From: Candidatus Auribacterota bacterium
GTDB taxonomy: Bacteria; Auribacterota; JAFGBW01
Direction: 5' to 3'
Length of the DNA: 6,133 nt
Assembly (NCBI GenBank): GCA_016932965.1
Contig: JAFGBW010000094.1
Coordinates: 1 to 6,133, forward strand
Below are positions 5,214 through 6,133 of the stretch, in pieces (position 1 is the first letter of the stretch; every line of letters begins with the position of its first letter). The translations under genes and the position numbers were made by a program. A model generated the notes under the pieces. The model did no database searches. It worked only from the letters and a program-made list of their open reading frames with translations, and was not told the DNA's origin.

Positions 5214-6133
5214 TTGGCTGCTGAAGAAAAAAATTTATCGGCGTATCTGGGCATTATCAGTAAAAATAAAGGGATAATATTTTTCTTCACTTTTGTCTGC
5301 TTTATGACAGTGACCGCCATTTCTTATCTGATGCCGGATGTATACAGGGCGTCTTCCCTTATTTTAGTGGATACGGAATCTCAGAATATTTTTGATGTCA
5401 GGGATGTTGTCACCCTGGGAACAGACTACTATGCCTATACGGATTATTTAAATACCCAGATGGAGATCCTGAAAAGCCATTCCATTGCCGAACAGGTCTT
5501 CAATACCTGCAATCTGGATAATAATTTGAATGCCGCCTTTATTCCTGAAACCGAGAAAAGCACTTTTCTAACCCGGATGAGACTCAAGTACAAGGAGTTC
5601 AGACGGGACCTTTTCCGGCGGCTATTACCTGTCAGGAAACCGGAATCCGATGAAGTTAAACATCTCAAGAAGCTGGAAGCTTTCAAACAGAATATCAAGA
5701 TCACACATCAGCGCGACACCCGGTTGATCCAGATATCCTATGAACATCAGAATCCCAAATTGGCGGCTGGCATGGTCAACTCCATCACTGATAGTTATAT
5801 TGATTACAATTTAAAAAGAAAAATCAATGCCTCCAACGAGGCCCTGATCTGGATAAATTCTGAAATAGAAAAAATCAGAAGTACCTTGAAAGACAAGGAA
5901 AATGAGCTGCAGAAATTCCGTGATGAGAACAATCTGGTTTCTGCTGAGGAAAAACGGGAATTATTAAAACAGAGTATCATTGATTTAAACGAAAAAATCA
6001 CGGAAGCACAGATCACGTATGCTTCCTATACAAAAAAATATCAGATAAAACATCCCAAGATGCAGCAGCTCATGGAATTGCTGACCAATTTAAACAATGA
6101 TTTTTCAGCAAAAAGAAAAGAAGCCATTGAGAA
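5214..6133 (+). CDS. Wzz/GumC/EpsF-type polysaccharide chain-length or co-polymerase protein (3' truncated)
   Basis: The frame opens at TTG 5214 behind AAAGGA and is still open at the window end (306 codons seen). Residues 1-18 are cytoplasmic (AAEEKNLSAYLGIISKNKG) and TM1 is at about 20-39. The PDVYRASSLILVDTESQN segment just after TM1 is the classical Wzz-domain start. A periplasmic part follows, with YLNTQMEILKSHSIAEQVF (about 78-96) and LIQISYEHQNPKLAAGMVNSI (about 171-191), as in GumC/EpsF proteins, and then a long coiled coil from about 205 (SNEALIWINSEIEKIRSTLKDKENELQKF onward). These proteins set polymer length and link the polymerase to the outer-membrane export protein encoded just upstream. 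The missing end would hold the second TM and possibly a tyrosine-kinase domain; that cannot be seen. The spacing to the Wza-type gene is 15 bases, so co-transcription is expected. An earlier start is unlikely because the frame upstream has no strong ribosome site. Confidence 0.9.
   Translation, partial: MAAEEKNLSAYLGIISKNKGIIFFFTFVCFMTVTAISYLMPDVYRASSLILVDTESQNIFDVRDVVTLGTDYYAYTDYLNTQMEILKSHSIAEQVFNTCNLDNNLNAAFIPETEKSTFLTRMRLKYKEFRRDLFRRLLPVRKPESDEVKHLKKLEAFKQNIKITHQRDTRLIQISYEHQNPKLAAGMVNSITDSYIDYNLKRKINASNEALIWINSEIEKIRSTLKDKENELQKFRDENNLVSAEEKRELLKQSIIDLNEKITEAQITYASYTKKYQIKHPKMQQLMELLTNLNNDFSAKRKEAIE

Noticed and set aside
5444-6016. Minus-strand open frames within the Wzz-type gene
   Set aside because: They lie wholly antisense to a clear Wzz-domain coding region and have no recognisable features.

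Overview
The window holds part of an exopolysaccharide and protein-sorting locus of the exosortase/PEP-CTERM type. By eye the DNA is moderately AT-rich, with Shine-Dalgarno-led genes, several TTG starts, signal peptides and outer-membrane export proteins. This points to a diderm Gram-negative bacterium. The small HAMP protein with an HRISGPMYRFE motif and the split exosortase/EpsI arrangement fit Desulfobacterota (former Deltaproteobacteria) best, but Omnitrophota-like or other PEP-CTERM lineages cannot be excluded from sequence alone.

Layout, left to right. (1) 2-553: the C-terminal part of a SurA/PpiC-like periplasmic peptidyl-prolyl isomerase whose parvulin domain looks catalytically degenerate. 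(2) 572-1155: a secreted HExxH putative zinc metallopeptidase. Its only well-placed ATG is out of frame with the rest by one base, exactly at a run of ten A. (3) 1168-1725, minus strand and convergent with (2): a two-TM HAMP protein with no output domain. (4) 1726-1999: a divergent intergenic region with a GC-rich hairpin in front of the HAMP gene and a TTGACA promoter reading right. (5) 2000-2413: a Cys/Tyr/Asn/Lys-rich secreted protein ending in a PEP-CTERM signal. (6) 2450-3280: an exosortase with its Cys, Arg and His catalytic residues. (7) 3277-3918: a separate EpsI (DUF3485) protein coupled by an ATGA overlap. (8) 4027-4533: an unrecognised secreted helical protein with its own probable promoter. 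(9) 4611-5198: a Wza/GumB/EpsE-type polysaccharide export protein. (10) 5214 to the end: the N-terminal half of a Wzz/GumC/EpsF-type chain-length/co-polymerase protein.

Inferred joint role: the Wzz and Wza proteins form the inner- and outer-membrane parts of a polysaccharide export channel. The exosortase and EpsI process PEP-CTERM proteins at the inner membrane, with the protein at 2000-2413 as the obvious local substrate. The PPIase-like chaperone and the metallopeptidase probably help fold or process exported proteins. This is a recognisable variant of a known system. The less familiar parts are the poly-A frameshift in the protease gene, the single in-frame stop that separates substrate from exosortase, the degenerate parvulin, the orphan HAMP protein and the unknown secreted protein between EpsI and Wza. 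No tRNA, rRNA, CRISPR array or mobile element was seen.
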